A stretch of 64,000 bases of DNA from JACDAN01 sp963842235 (lineage in GTDB: Bacteria; Actinomycetota; Thermoleophilia; Gaiellales; Gaiellaceae). The translations under genes were made by a program, and so were the position numbers. How positions within the stretch are numbered: the first letter of the stretch is position 1; each line of letters begins with the position of its first letter. The stretch spans positions 1,736,001 to 1,800,000 of the forward strand of contig CAWJFT010000001.1 of the NCBI GenBank assembly GCA_963842235.1. The letters are read 5' to 3'. The notes under the pieces were generated by a model that was given only the letters and a program-made list of their open reading frames with translations, searched no databases and was not told the DNA's origin. Below, in pieces: positions 1 to 8,378 of the stretch.

Positions 1-27
1 CTGCCGGAAACTCTCGTTGCTGGTCGC

Positions 28-576
28 ATGATCTTCAGGCACACCGAGATCGCCGGCGTGTGGGTGATCGAGCCCGAACGGCTCGAGGACGAGCGGGGCT
101 TTTTCGCACGGACCTGGGACCCCAAGGAGCTCGGCCAGCGAGGGCTCAACCCGGAGCTCGCGCAATGCAGCATCTCCTACAACCGTGCGCGGGGGACGCT
201 CCGTGGCCTCCACTACCAGGCAGCGCCGTACGAGGAAGCGAAGCTCGTGCGCTGCACCGCGGGCGCGATCTTCGACGTCGCCGTCGACCTGCGGCCGGGC
301 TCATCCACGTTGAGAGAGTGGTTCGGCGTCGAGCTCTCGGCTGAGAACCGGCTCGCCCTCTACGTTCCGGAGGGCTGCGCGCACGGGTTCCTGACGCTCG
401 AGGATGAGTCCGAGGTGCATTACCAGATCTCGCAGGCCTATGCGCCCGAGGCGGCGCGCGGGGCTCGCTGGGACGACGCCGCGTTCGCGATCACCTGGCC
501 CGGCGAGGTCGTCGTGATCAACGAGCGGGACCGTTCGTATCCTGACTTCCGGCTCGAGCCTGCGAGGCAAGCGTGA
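28..576 (+). CDS. rfbC: dTDP-4-dehydrorhamnose 3,5-epimerase
   Basis: A 182-residue RmlC-type cupin that epimerises C3 and C5 of dTDP-4-keto-6-deoxyglucose in the dTDP-L-rhamnose pathway. The family signatures are visible: RGLHYQ at residues 59-64, carrying the active-site His, and PEGCAHGF at 114-121. Length is normal for the family. It overlaps the next gene by four bases (GTGA), so it is the first visible member of a translationally coupled surface-polysaccharide operon that continues to 3651. RmlA, RmlB and RmlD are not in the window; they may lie upstream. Confidence 0.93.
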   Translation: MIFRHTEIAGVWVIEPERLEDERGFFARTWDPKELGQRGLNPELAQCSISYNRARGTLRGLHYQAAPYEEAKLVRCTAGAIFDVAVDLRPGSSTLREWFGVELSAENRLALYVPEGCAHGFLTLEDESEVHYQISQAYAPEAARGARWDDAAFAITWPGEVVVINERDRSYPDFRLEPARQA

Positions 577-1880
577 GCCAGGGCGCTCCGACGGCAGTGG
601 AGACGGACATGGGCGAGTCGATGCACGCATTCATGCGCGAGCTCTTTCCCATCTGTCGCAGCATCACGGGCGACGGTGTGAGGGAGACGCTGGCCGCCGT
701 GGGACGTCGGATTCCGCTTGAGGTCCACGAGGTGCCGAGCGGCACCAGCGTTCTCGACTGGACCGTGCCCGACGAGTGGAACATCGAGGACGCGTACATC
801 GCCAAGGACGGCCAGCGGGTCGTCGACTTCCAGGAGTCGAACCTCCATGTCGTCAACTACAGCGAGCCCGTGCGAGGCGTGATGCCGCTCGCCGAGCTTC
901 GAGAACACCTGCACACGCTCCCAGAGCACCCTGAGTGGGTTCCGTACCGCACGTCCTACTACTCGAGGGCCTGGGGCTTCTGTCTCTCGCAGCGGCAGCT
1001 CGACGGGCTCGAGGACGGCGACTACGAGGTCGTGATCGACAGCACGCTCGGGCCCGGCTCGCTGACCTACGGCGAGTGCTTCCTGCCGGGGGAGCGCGCG
1101 GAGGAGATCCTGCTGACGACCCACGTCTGCCATCCCGCGCTGGCCAACGACAACCTTTCCGGGATCGCTGTGCTGACCGAGCTCGGAGCACGGCTCCAGG
1201 ACCTCCCCCGTTCACTCTCGTATCGGCTCCTGTTCATTCCCGGGACGATCGGGTCGATCACCTGGCTCGCTCGAAACGAGCCCACCGTCTCGAGGATCGT
1301 TGCTGGGCTCGTCCTGGCCTGCGTCGGTGATCGAGCTCCACTGACCTACAAGCGGAGCCGGCAAGGGGACGCGCTCGTCGACCGCGCGGCGGCGTATGTG
1401 CTGAAGCGCGACGGCGGACAGGTGGTCGACTTCGTTCCCTGGGGCTGGGACGAGCGGCAATTCAACTCGCCGGGGTTCGACCTCCCGGTCGGCTCATTGA
1501 GCCGGTCGCGCGAGGGCGAGTACGAGGAGTACCACTCGTCCGCGGACGACCTCGATCTCGTTAGGCCGGAGCAGTTGGAAGACGCAGTGAGCACGGTCCT
1601 CGAGATCCTCGACGTGGTGGAGACGGATCGCCGTTACGTCAACCTCGCTCCGAAGGGTGAGCCGCAACTCGGGAAGAGGGGCCTTTACCCGAAGGTCGGC
1701 GGGCCCGCAGCGGAACAAGACCAGCTGGCGATGCTCTGGGTCCTGAACCAGTCGGACGGCCAGAAGTCGCTGCTCGACATCGCCGAGCGGTCTGGGATCC
1801 CATTTGCGTCGCTTCGCCGAGCAGCGCTCAAGCTGGTAGAGGCCGGCCTGCTCGCTGAGGCACGCGGGGATCCGGCGTGA
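573..1880 (+). CDS. DUF4910/DUF2172 aminopeptidase-like protein
   Basis: 435 residues resembling the DUF4910 family, an M28-like zinc aminopeptidase fold often encoded in polysaccharide loci. Visible features are the metal-site-like TTHVCHPALANDNLSG stretch near residue 185, a GTIGSI motif near 225, a YHSSADDLD stretch near 315, and a C-terminal winged-helix-like part after about residue 385. The GTG start overlaps the rfbC stop. The substrate is unknown; acting on a modified sugar or lipid-linked intermediate is only a guess from the neighbours. Confidence 0.75.
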   Translation: MSQGAPTAVETDMGESMHAFMRELFPICRSITGDGVRETLAAVGRRIPLEVHEVPSGTSVLDWTVPDEWNIEDAYIAKDGQRVVDFQESNLHVVNYSEPVRGVMPLAELREHLHTLPEHPEWVPYRTSYYSRAWGFCLSQRQLDGLEDGDYEVVIDSTLGPGSLTYGECFLPGERAEEILLTTHVCHPALANDNLSGIAVLTELGARLQDLPRSLSYRLLFIPGTIGSITWLARNEPTVSRIVAGLVLACVGDRAPLTYKRSRQGDALVDRAAAYVLKRDGGQVVDFVPWGWDERQFNSPGFDLPVGSLSRSREGEYEEYHSSADDLDLVRPEQLEDAVSTVLEILDVVETDRRYVNLAPKGEPQLGKRGLYPKVGGPAAEQDQLAMLWVLNQSDGQKSLLDIAERSGIPFASLRRAALKLVEAGLLAEARGDPA

Positions 1881-2611
1881 CGCCGACCGATGGGCGCATC
1901 TGCGTCGTGACCGGAGCGAGCAGCGGGATCGGGAAGGCATTGACGGTCGCTCTCGTCCAGACCGGTGCTCGCGTGTGGGCGATCGGCCGAAGCCGCGAAC
2001 GGCTGGACACGCTGGTCGGGGAGGTCGAGGGATCCGCAGGGTCAGTGACTCCCGTAGTCGCCGACCTGGAGCGAGACGAGGATGTCGGGTCGGCGGGCGA
2101 CGAGATCCTGTCCCGCAGTGACCGCGTTGACGTCCTGGTCCACAGTGCCGGAGCAATCACTCTGGGCGCATTCGATTCCGTGTCACCGGCCGACTTCGAT
2201 CGCCAATTCCGCGTCAATCTCCGCGCGCCTGTCGTCTTGACCCAGACCCTGCTCCCGGCGCTGAAACGCGCCGAAGGTCAAGTCGTCTTCATCAACTCGA
2301 GCGCCGGGCTCCGGGCCTCGGCGAACAATGCGCTGTACGCGGCTACGAAGCATGGCCTCAAGGCCGTCGCAGATGGCCTGCGTGAGGAGGTCAACCGTGA
2401 CCGCGTACGGGTCATCAGCGTGTACGCCGGAAGGACGGACACGCCGATGCAGGTCTCCATCCACGAGCATGAGGGCAGGCAGTACCGTCCGGAGCTCCTT
2501 CTGCGTCCGGAGGATGTCGTCGACGTCGTGCTCGCAGCTTTGTCCGTTCCACCAAGTGGCGAGGTAACGGACGTGAATGTCCGCCCGATCGCCAAACTTC
2601 CGCCGTCATGA
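1877..2611 (+). CDS. SDR family NAD(P)-dependent oxidoreductase
   Basis: 244-residue classical short-chain dehydrogenase. It has the cofactor motif TGASSGIG near residue 13, an active-site Ser in INSSAG near 138, and the catalytic YAATK (YxxxK) near 150. It sits in the polysaccharide operon with a GTGA overlap on its 5' side and an ATGA overlap with the epimerase downstream. The substrate cannot be read from sequence; oxidation or reduction of a sugar or polyol is plausible from context. Confidence 0.85.
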   Translation: MTPTDGRICVVTGASSGIGKALTVALVQTGARVWAIGRSRERLDTLVGEVEGSAGSVTPVVADLERDEDVGSAGDEILSRSDRVDVLVHSAGAITLGAFDSVSPADFDRQFRVNLRAPVVLTQTLLPALKRAEGQVVFINSSAGLRASANNALYAATKHGLKAVADGLREEVNRDRVRVISVYAGRTDTPMQVSIHEHEGRQYRPELLLRPEDVVDVVLAALSVPPSGEVTDVNVRPIAKLPPS

Positions 2612-3651
2612 GAGTTCTCGTCACAGGTCACCACGGCTACATCGGATCGGTGCTCGCGCCTGCTCTCCGAGCGGCTGGTCACGAGGTCGTCGGCCTCGAC
2701 ACCTTCTACTACCGCGGCTGCAACTTCGGAGACGGGAGCGAGTTCGAGCCCGCGCTTGCGCTCGATCTGCGTGACATCCAGCCCGCACACCTCGAGGGCT
2801 TCGACGCCGTCGTGCACTTGGCCGCGCTCTCGAACGACCCGCTTGGCGACTTCAATCCGAACTGGACGTACGCCATCAACCGTGACGGCACGATCACGCT
2901 CGCCCGCGCCGCGAAGGAGGCGGGGGTGCGGCGGTTCGTGTTCGCCTCGTCCTGCAGCATGTACGGCGCTGCAGAGGGGGATGCGGCGCTCACCGAGGAG
3001 GCTCCGCTTCGCCCCCTTACGCCGTACGCAGAGTCGAAGGTTGGTGCGGAGAAAGCGCTCGCCGAGCTCGCCGACTACAAGTTCGCGCCCGTGTCCATGC
3101 GGAACGCCACGGTTTACGGGCTGTCACCGCGTTTGCGTCTCGACATCGTCCTGAACAACCTCGTCGCCTGGGCGCACACAACCGGAGCGATCCAGCTTCA
3201 GAGCGACGGCTCATCGTGGCGTCCGCTCGTTCACGTTCGTGATCTTGCCCTCGCGACGCTTGCCCTCCTCGATGCGCCCGAGGACCTCGTCCGCGGCGAA
3301 GCGTTCAACATCGGCTCCGAGGAACAGAACTACCGCATCCGCGAACTTGCCGAGATCGTCCACGATCGGTTGCCGGACTGCGACGTCACCTTCGCAGAGG
3401 GCGCGTCCGCCGATCCCCGCAGCTATCGAGTCGACTTCGCGAAGTTCGAGTCGGCATTCCCGCAGTGCCGCTTCGAGTGGACCGCTGACCGCGGTGCCGA
3501 CGAGTTGGCGCGAGCGTATGAAGAAGTCGGGCTGACGTTCGAGGATTTCCAGGGGCATCGCTTCATCCGGCTCGGGCAGCTCCGTCGGCTCCTGGACGCG
3601 GACGCGCTCGACTCAGAGCTTCGCTGGGAGCCGGCAGAGGCGACGGACTAG
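2608..3651 (+). CDS. NAD-dependent epimerase/dehydratase (extended SDR)
   Basis: 347 residues with the extended-SDR Rossmann motif GHHGYIG near residue 7, SSCSMYG near 112 and the catalytic YAESK near 139. It therefore acts on a nucleotide-activated sugar (epimerase, reductase or dehydratase). It is the last gene of the rfbC operon. Its TAG stop overlaps, on the opposite strand, the stop of the convergent response regulator. The exact sugar is not determinable. Confidence 0.85.
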   Translation: MRVLVTGHHGYIGSVLAPALRAAGHEVVGLDTFYYRGCNFGDGSEFEPALALDLRDIQPAHLEGFDAVVHLAALSNDPLGDFNPNWTYAINRDGTITLARAAKEAGVRRFVFASSCSMYGAAEGDAALTEEAPLRPLTPYAESKVGAEKALAELADYKFAPVSMRNATVYGLSPRLRLDIVLNNLVAWAHTTGAIQLQSDGSSWRPLVHVRDLALATLALLDAPEDLVRGEAFNIGSEEQNYRIRELAEIVHDRLPDCDVTFAEGASADPRSYRVDFAKFESAFPQCRFEWTADRGADELARAYEEVGLTFEDFQGHRFIRLGQLRRLLDADALDSELRWEPAEATD

Positions 3652-4070
3652 CGGCTCGTCGGAGCGCCGAGGACCGCGGCGAGCGAGGCGACCCCGAGGA
3701 AGACGTCTTTCAACTCGGTCAGACTCTGCTCTTTCCGCAGGTAACCGCTGGCCCCTGCGGCAGCTGCATGCTCTGACCCGATTGGCTCATCCGTCCCCGT
3801 GAGGATGAATACGTGCGTGCTCAGGCCGGCGTCTCGGATTCGCCGGGTCGCCTCGAATCCGTCGAGCACCGGCATCTTCAGGTCCATGAGGATCACGTCG
3901 GGCTGGAGCTCGGACGCCAGGTCGACGGCTTGTTGGCCGTCCGAAGCGATCCCGATGACGTCGACCCGGTCGTCCTCGCTGAGAATCGCCATCAGCGATT
4001 CGGCGAACAGGCGATGATCATCCGCGATCAGAATGCGGACGGCCCTCGCTTGGCGCGGCACCGAGGGCAT
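3648..4070 (-). CDS. Stand-alone response-regulator receiver protein
   Basis: 140 residues consisting almost only of a CheY-like receiver. The acidic pocket (IADDH near residue 15), phosphoacceptor Asp in ILMDLKMP near 61, the Thr of ILTGTDE and the Lys of YLRKE are all intact, so it should be phosphorylated normally. There is no output domain; about 17 residues follow the fold. It may signal by protein contact or be a phosphate sink. No histidine kinase is nearby. It is transcribed divergently from the frameshifted regulator at 4222. Confidence 0.88.
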   Translation of the reverse strand: MPSVPRQARAVRILIADDHRLFAESLMAILSEDDRVDVIGIASDGQQAVDLASELQPDVILMDLKMPVLDGFEATRRIRDAGLSTHVFILTGTDEPIGSEHAAAAGASGYLRKEQSLTELKDVFLGVASLAAVLGAPTSR

Positions 4071-4221
4071 GCCGAAAGGGTACGTGCCGTACGCAGGCCC
4101 GTGTAGTCCAGAGTTCGAGAGGCGACTAACCGTAAGTTCGGGTGTTCAGCGCGTACCCGAAGGGGTTCAAAAAGCTCCGATTGTGCGATATACCACCGTA
4201 GATGCGGCCTGCGGCAATCGA

Positions 4222-4894
4222 ATGACCCTTTCGTCGACGCCGTTGCACGCGGTCCTGCTTGACCCCCATCCGATCTGGCTCGATGCCATCGAGCTGGTGC
4301 TCGACCGAGTCGGCGTGACGGTGGTCGGCAAGACGAGCTCGGGGAGCGAGGCAGTCCGAATGGTCGACGAGCGAAGACCCGACCTTTTGACCGTCGAGCT
4401 CGACCCACTGCCCGGTGAGCCGAACGGCTTGGACGTCCTGCGTGAGGTTCGCTCGGCTGCGCCGGAGCTCCGAGCGATCGTGCTCTCGACCCACCACGGC
4501 TCCGGCCACATTGATCGCGCGTTGGCCGCAGGCGCCTCCGCCTACATCGTCAAGACGGCGCACCCCGACGATGTCGCCTCGGCTGTGCGGCAAGCCTTCG
4601 ACAATTCCGTCTTCATGCTTGGCGCGGTACCGATAGCGCCTCCGACCGCGAACGGATGCTCCGATTCGTGTCGAACGACCGGGTGGCCTCACCCGCCGCG
4701 AAATCGAGATCCTGAAGCTGGTCGCGGAGGGGCACTCCAACGCGCAGCTCGCACGCATGCTCTGGGTGACCGAGCAGACCGTCAAGTTCCATCTCTCGAA
4801 CATCTATCGGAAGCTCGACGTCGCCAACCGCACGGAGGCGAGCCGCTGGGCCCAGCGGAACGGCCTCCTCGGTGACGAGCTCACCATCGCCTGA
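4222..4894 (+). pseudogene. NarL/LuxR-type response regulator, frameshifted
   Basis: The receiver reads from ATG 4222 in one frame to about 4636. The LuxR-type HTH (GLTRREIEILKLVAEGHSN onward) reads in the +1 frame from about 4665 to TGA 4892-4894. A TAG in the second frame at 4634-4636 places the shift between about 4637 and 4665, equal to one extra base. The intact paralogue at 16119-16802 shows the original arrangement; their HTH parts differ at only about four of 62 residues. The phosphoacceptor position is Glu (TVELD). It may be a real lesion or an indel error. Confidence 0.8.
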
Positions 4895-4910
4895 CGACGG
4901 CTACCATGGA

Positions 4911-5140
4911 GCTTGCCCGGCCGCGCTAGGTGGGGAGCTAGCGGTTCCCTGAACCCGCGATCCGCTCAAGCGGGGCTGAATCCCCTCCCGAGGGGGTAGT
5001 GCTCGAGAGACGGGCTCCGGGCGCAAGTGTTGACGGCCAGGTCCCGCGCACTGGGAGCCTGCGAACCGCGTCAGGTCCGGGAGGAAGCAGCGCTAAGTAG
5101 TCCCTCCCAGGTGCCGTGGGTCGGCCTGGCCCGAGCAAGC
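4911..5140 (+). ncRNA. ffs: Signal recognition particle RNA, large type
   Basis: The conserved domain IV apical loop (CAGGTCCGGGAGGAAGCAGC, about 5070-5090) is unmistakable. An upstream Alu-domain-like segment (GCTAGGTGGGGAGC near 4925, then paired GC-rich arms) shows the large bacterial form found in Firmicutes, Actinomycetota and cyanobacteria. GCTTGC at 4911 can pair with GCAAGC at 5135-5140 to close the terminal helix, which sets the ends within a few bases. It scaffolds Ffh for co-translational membrane targeting. Position upstream of dnaX is a common arrangement. Confidence 0.92.
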
Positions 5141-5214
5141 GCCCCCAGAAAACCGGCTCGGTGCACTACTCACGACGGGGGGTGCGCGGTCGGGCGTTAC
5201 GTTTCGGGCCAGCG

Positions 5215-6156
5215 TCACCGGCGCTCGCAACGAAGCGAGCACTTGGTTGAGGCCCTCTTCGAGCTCGACTCGACGGCGTCCAGCCCAAGAATCTGACTGC
5301 GCTCGCGTGATGTCAGGCTGGCGAACTTGCGGATCATCGATCGGGCAGCAGCTTCGAAGATGATCTCGCTGCTCGAGCCGGAGATGCGGATCACCGTCTC
5401 CGCGAGCTCCAGCAGCGTGAACTCGTTCGGATTCCCGATGTTGACGGGGAGATGCTCTTCGCTCTTCGCGAGCAGGTAGAGGCCCCGGACAAGGTCGTCC
5501 ACGTAACAGAAGCTCCGCGTCTGTGAGCCGTCGCCGAAGACCGTCAACGGCTTGTTCTCGAGCGCCTGCCGGATGAAGGTCGGGATCGCGCGGCCGTCGT
5601 GGGGGCGCATTCGCGGGCCGTACGTGTTGAAGATGCGAGCGATACAGGTATCGACACCCTGCTGGCGGTGGTAGGCCATCGTCATCGCTTCCGCGTAGCG
5701 CTTCGCCTCGTCATAGACGCCGCGAGGGCCGACGGGGTTGACGTTGCCCCAGTAGCTCTCCGGCTGTGGGTGGATCTGCGGGTCGCCGTAGACCTCGCTG
5801 GTCGACGCGAGCAGGAACCGAGCCCGCTTGAACTTCGCGAGCCCGAGAGCGTTGTGCGTCCCGTACGAGCCGACCTTGAGTGTGTGCAGCGGCAGCCGTA
5901 GATAGTCGATCGGGCTCGCCGGGCTCGCGAGGTGGAAGACGAAGTCGACGGGCTCGGCGAGGTCGATGTGCTCGATCAGGTCGTGATTGATGAACAGGAA
6001 GCCGTCGTCGCGGATGTGCTCGATGTTCTCCAGCGTGCTCGTGTCGAGGTTGTCGACACAGAGGACACGGTGGCCCTGCTCCAGGAGGTACTCGCACAGA
6101 TGTGAGCCGAGGAAGCCGGCTCCTCCGGTGACGAGGGCGGTTGACACGATGCTCAC
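5215..6156 (-). CDS. UDP-glucuronate decarboxylase-like epimerase, C-terminus out of frame
   Basis: 313 residues of extended SDR close to UDP-glucuronic acid decarboxylase (UXS). It has TGGAGFLG near residue 10, [11 protein letters not shown] near 75, STSEVYGDP near 117, YDEAKRYAE near 148, and [10 protein letters not shown] near 173. After FEAAA (about 5345) the family tail is found in another frame ([15 protein letters not shown] ... [14 protein letters not shown]), with a further local frame disturbance, so the last roughly 45 residues are shifted. It would make UDP-xylose or a related sugar for cell-surface glycans. It lies on the minus strand between ffs and dnaX. Confidence 0.8.
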   Translation of the reverse strand: MSIVSTALVTGGAGFLGSHLCEYLLEQGHRVLCVDNLDTSTLENIEHIRDDGFLFINHDLIEHIDLAEPVDFVFHLASPASPIDYLRLPLHTLKVGSYGTHNALGLAKFKRARFLLASTSEVYGDPQIHPQPESYWGNVNPVGPRGVYDEAKRYAEAMTMAYHRQQGVDTCIARIFNTYGPRMRPHDGRAIPTFIRQALENKPLTVFGDGSQTRSFCYVDDLVRGLYLLAKSEEHLPVNIGNPNEFTLLELAETVIRISGSSSEIIFEAAARSMIRKFASLTSRERSQILGLDAVESSSKRASTKCSLRCERR

Positions 6157-6251
6157 ATGCTGATGCTTGCCGCCTCGAAGGGCAACTCGTCGCGGGACGA
6201 GGTTGGCCTCCGCGAACTGCCGGGTACCTGCTTGAATCGACGAGCCCCACC

Positions 6252-7817
6252 GTGACCGCGCTCTACCGGAAATATCGGCCGCAGGACTTCGACGAGGTGG
6301 TCGGTCAGGAGGCCGTCGTCCAGACCCTCCGGAACGCGATCGAGACCGACCAGGTTCGGCAGGCGTACCTCTTCGCCGGCCCGCGCGGAACAGGGAAGAC
6401 CTCGCTCGCGCGGATCCTCGCCAAGGCGCTCAACTGCGCTCAGGGGCCGACCGCGACGCCCGACAAGACGTGCCACTCGTGTGTCGCAATCGCGAACGGG
6501 ACTTCGCTCGACGTCATCGAGATGGACGCCGCGTCGCAGCGCGGTATCGACGACATCCGCGAGATCCGCGAGCGGGTCGTGCTCCAGCCGGTCGAGGGCC
6601 GGTACAAGGTCTACATCCTCGACGAGGCGCACCAGCTCACGGATGCCGCCTTCAACGCGCTCCTGAAGCTGATCGAGGAACCTCCGCCCCACCTCGTCTT
6701 CGTCTTCTGCACCACCGACCTGTCGAAGATGCTCCCGACCGTCAGGTCGCGCTGCCAGACCTTCGTCTTCTCCCGCCCGCGGCTCCCCGAGCTGATCGGC
6801 AAGCTGCGCCGGATCGCCGACGGCGAGGGAATCGACGTGCCCGACGCGGCGCTCGCGCTGATCGCCCGCGGCGCGCGTGGCGCCTACCGCGACGCGGAAT
6901 CGACGCTCGACCAGCTGGCGGCGGCGACGGAAGGGACGATCACCGTCCAATCGGTGTTGCAGCTGCTGGGCGCGGTCGAGGAGGAGGCGCTCTTTCGCCT
7001 CTGCGATCTCGTCGTCGACCGCGACACGGCGGGCGCGCTCCAGTTCGTGGAGGAGCTCGCCGAGCAGGGACAGGATCTCGGGCGGCTCGTCACCGACCTC
7101 CTCGAGCATCTGCGCCACCTACTTCTCGTCCAGCACGTCGGCGAGGTGCCGGACTCGCTCCCGGTGACCGAGGAGACCCGCGAGCGTCTCCGCGCGCAGG
7201 CGAACCAGCTTCCGGAGGCGACGGTGATCCGGCTCTGCGACCTTCTGGCCGTCGCCGTCGACGACATGCGCCAGGGCGGCGATCCTCGGCTCCCGCTCGA
7301 GCTCGCGCTGATCAAGGTGACGAGGCCGGGAGCAGACCTCGAGCGCGAGTCGCTCGCCTTCCGGATCGAGCAGCTCGAGCGCCGTGGGCCCGCCGGACGA
7401 GAGCCCAGCCGGAAGCGGCCGACGAGCCCCCGCAGCCGCCGGCCGCCGCGCCGCACGGTGGAACTGGAGCAGCTCCAGGACGTCTGGCAGCGCGCGGTGA
7501 TCCCGGCCGTCGAGCAGCGCTCGATCCCGACCGCCTCCGTCCTCAGGGAGGCGCACCCGTCGGGCCTGGCCGGCGACACCCTGACGCTCGAGTTCCCGGC
7601 TACCGCGGGCTTCCATCGCAACCTCGCCGAGGATCCGAAGAACGCGAATCTCCTGGCCGACGCGCTCTACGAGGTGACCGGCCGCCGCTTCGCGATCGCG
7701 TTCGAAGTCGGTGAGAACGGGGAGACCGAACCAGTGGAGCAGCGGCAACTGAGCGAGGAAGAGCTGGTGGAAGAGCTCAAGCAGACCTTCGACGCCCGGG
7801 AGGTGACCCCGGAATGA
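6252..7817 (+). CDS. dnaX: DNA polymerase III subunit gamma/tau
   Basis: About 521 residues from GTG 6252. This start gives the canonical N-terminus [19 protein letters not shown]; the frame stays open upstream but that part is not family-like. Walker [10 protein letters not shown] is at residues 43-51, the Walker B/DEAH motif ILDEAHQLT near 120, then AAA+ lid and clamp-loader collar domains and a basic, Pro-rich linker. Of the usual four zinc ligands only three Cys (62, 74, 77) are seen; the fourth position is Asp. It loads the sliding clamp. It overlaps ybaB by ATGA. Confidence 0.94.
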   Translation: MTALYRKYRPQDFDEVVGQEAVVQTLRNAIETDQVRQAYLFAGPRGTGKTSLARILAKALNCAQGPTATPDKTCHSCVAIANGTSLDVIEMDAASQRGIDDIREIRERVVLQPVEGRYKVYILDEAHQLTDAAFNALLKLIEEPPPHLVFVFCTTDLSKMLPTVRSRCQTFVFSRPRLPELIGKLRRIADGEGIDVPDAALALIARGARGAYRDAESTLDQLAAATEGTITVQSVLQLLGAVEEEALFRLCDLVVDRDTAGALQFVEELAEQGQDLGRLVTDLLEHLRHLLLVQHVGEVPDSLPVTEETRERLRAQANQLPEATVIRLCDLLAVAVDDMRQGGDPRLPLELALIKVTRPGADLERESLAFRIEQLERRGPAGREPSRKRPTSPRSRRPPRRTVELEQLQDVWQRAVIPAVEQRSIPTASVLREAHPSGLAGDTLTLEFPATAGFHRNLAEDPKNANLLADALYEVTGRRFAIAFEVGENGETEPVEQRQLSEEELVEELKQTFDAREVTPE

Positions 7818-8137
7818 GCGGTCCCGGTGGCATGGACATCAACAAGATGATGAAGCAGGTTCAGCAGATGCAGGCGGACATGGCCCGCGTGCAGGAGGAG
7901 CTCGCGAACGAGACGGTCGAGGCCTCGGCCGGTGGCGGAGTCGTGACGGTGACCGCGACCGGATCGGGGGAGATCAAGGCGATCACGATCGCGCCGGAGG
8001 CAATCGATCCCGACGACCCCGAGCTCCTCGCCGACATGATCCTCGGCGCGGTCAACGAGGCTCTGCGCTCGGCGAACGACCTCGCCCAGTCACGGCTGGG
8101 CGGAATGGCCGGCGGGCTAGGGCTTCCGGGGCTCTAG
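7814..8137 (+). CDS. ybaB: YbaB/EbfC family nucleoid-associated protein
   Basis: 107 residues with the family pattern: N-terminal amphipathic helix (MDINKMMKQVQQMQADMARVQ), a central beta region with GGGVVTVTATGSGEIKAITI, a DPDDPELLADMI helix, and a Gly-rich tail. It is a dimeric DNA-binding protein, normally in a dnaX-ybaB-recR unit. Here recR is about 9 kb away because the lasso-peptide locus intervenes. Its TAG stop overlaps by two bases the stop of the convergent precursor gene. Confidence 0.93.
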   Translation: MSGPGGMDINKMMKQVQQMQADMARVQEELANETVEASAGGGVVTVTATGSGEIKAITIAPEAIDPDDPELLADMILGAVNEALRSANDLAQSRLGGMAGGLGLPGL

Positions 8138-8313
8138 CAGCTCGAGACGGGGACGGCGATTCCCATGAAGTGGAGCCCGTCAGAGCCGCCCCACTTCTTG
8201 TCCAGGAAGCACCCCGAGAGGGTGAGCTCGTAGACCCCCCCGATCTCGAACAGCTTCGGGGGCTCGTAACCCTCGTCCCGAAGTTCTGGCGTTGGCCGCA
8301 TCAACGTCGTCAT
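8134..8313 (-). CDS. Lasso-peptide precursor (leader + core), candidate
   Basis: A 59-residue gene. The leader matches the RiPP-recognition consensus YxxPxLxxxG exactly (Y16, P19, L21, G25), followed by T31, the usual Thr two residues before the cleavage site. Predicted core is about residues 33-59, starting SGCFLDKKWGG and ending VPVSSC. No Asp/Glu lies at core positions 7-9 if cleavage follows L32. Asp38 would be position 6 after that cut, 7 if the core starts at L32, or 8 if it starts at T31, so the ring size is uncertain. It is near all required enzymes and shares a promoter motif with two genes of the operon. Confidence 0.8.
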   Translation of the reverse strand: MTTLMRPTPELRDEGYEPPKLFEIGGVYELTLSGCFLDKKWGGSDGLHFMGIAVPVSSC

Positions 8314-8331
8314 ACCGCGAAGAGTAAGTCA

Positions 8332-8365
8332 GGCGTATATGGCCAACAACTAGCCAAGAGGCTAG
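8332..8365. promoter_or_regulatory. Divergent promoter and operator between lasso precursor and kinase
   Basis: On the minus strand AGCCTCTT-N18-TACGCC resembles elements upstream of 14097 and 15599 (GGCCTGTT-N19-TACGCT), with its TACGCC end 18 bases before the precursor ATG. A 6-bp perfect inverted repeat, CTAGCC-AAGA-GGCTAG (8350-8365), overlaps it and ends 13 bases before the kinase ATG at 8379. The layout suggests a regulator site controlling both directions; no matching regulator gene is identified. Confidence 0.5.
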
Positions 8366-8378
8366 AGTTGCGCGCCGC

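Noticed and set aside
1..27. Partial upstream gene at the window edge
   Set aside because: Only 27 bases are visible before rfbC; no frame can be supported.
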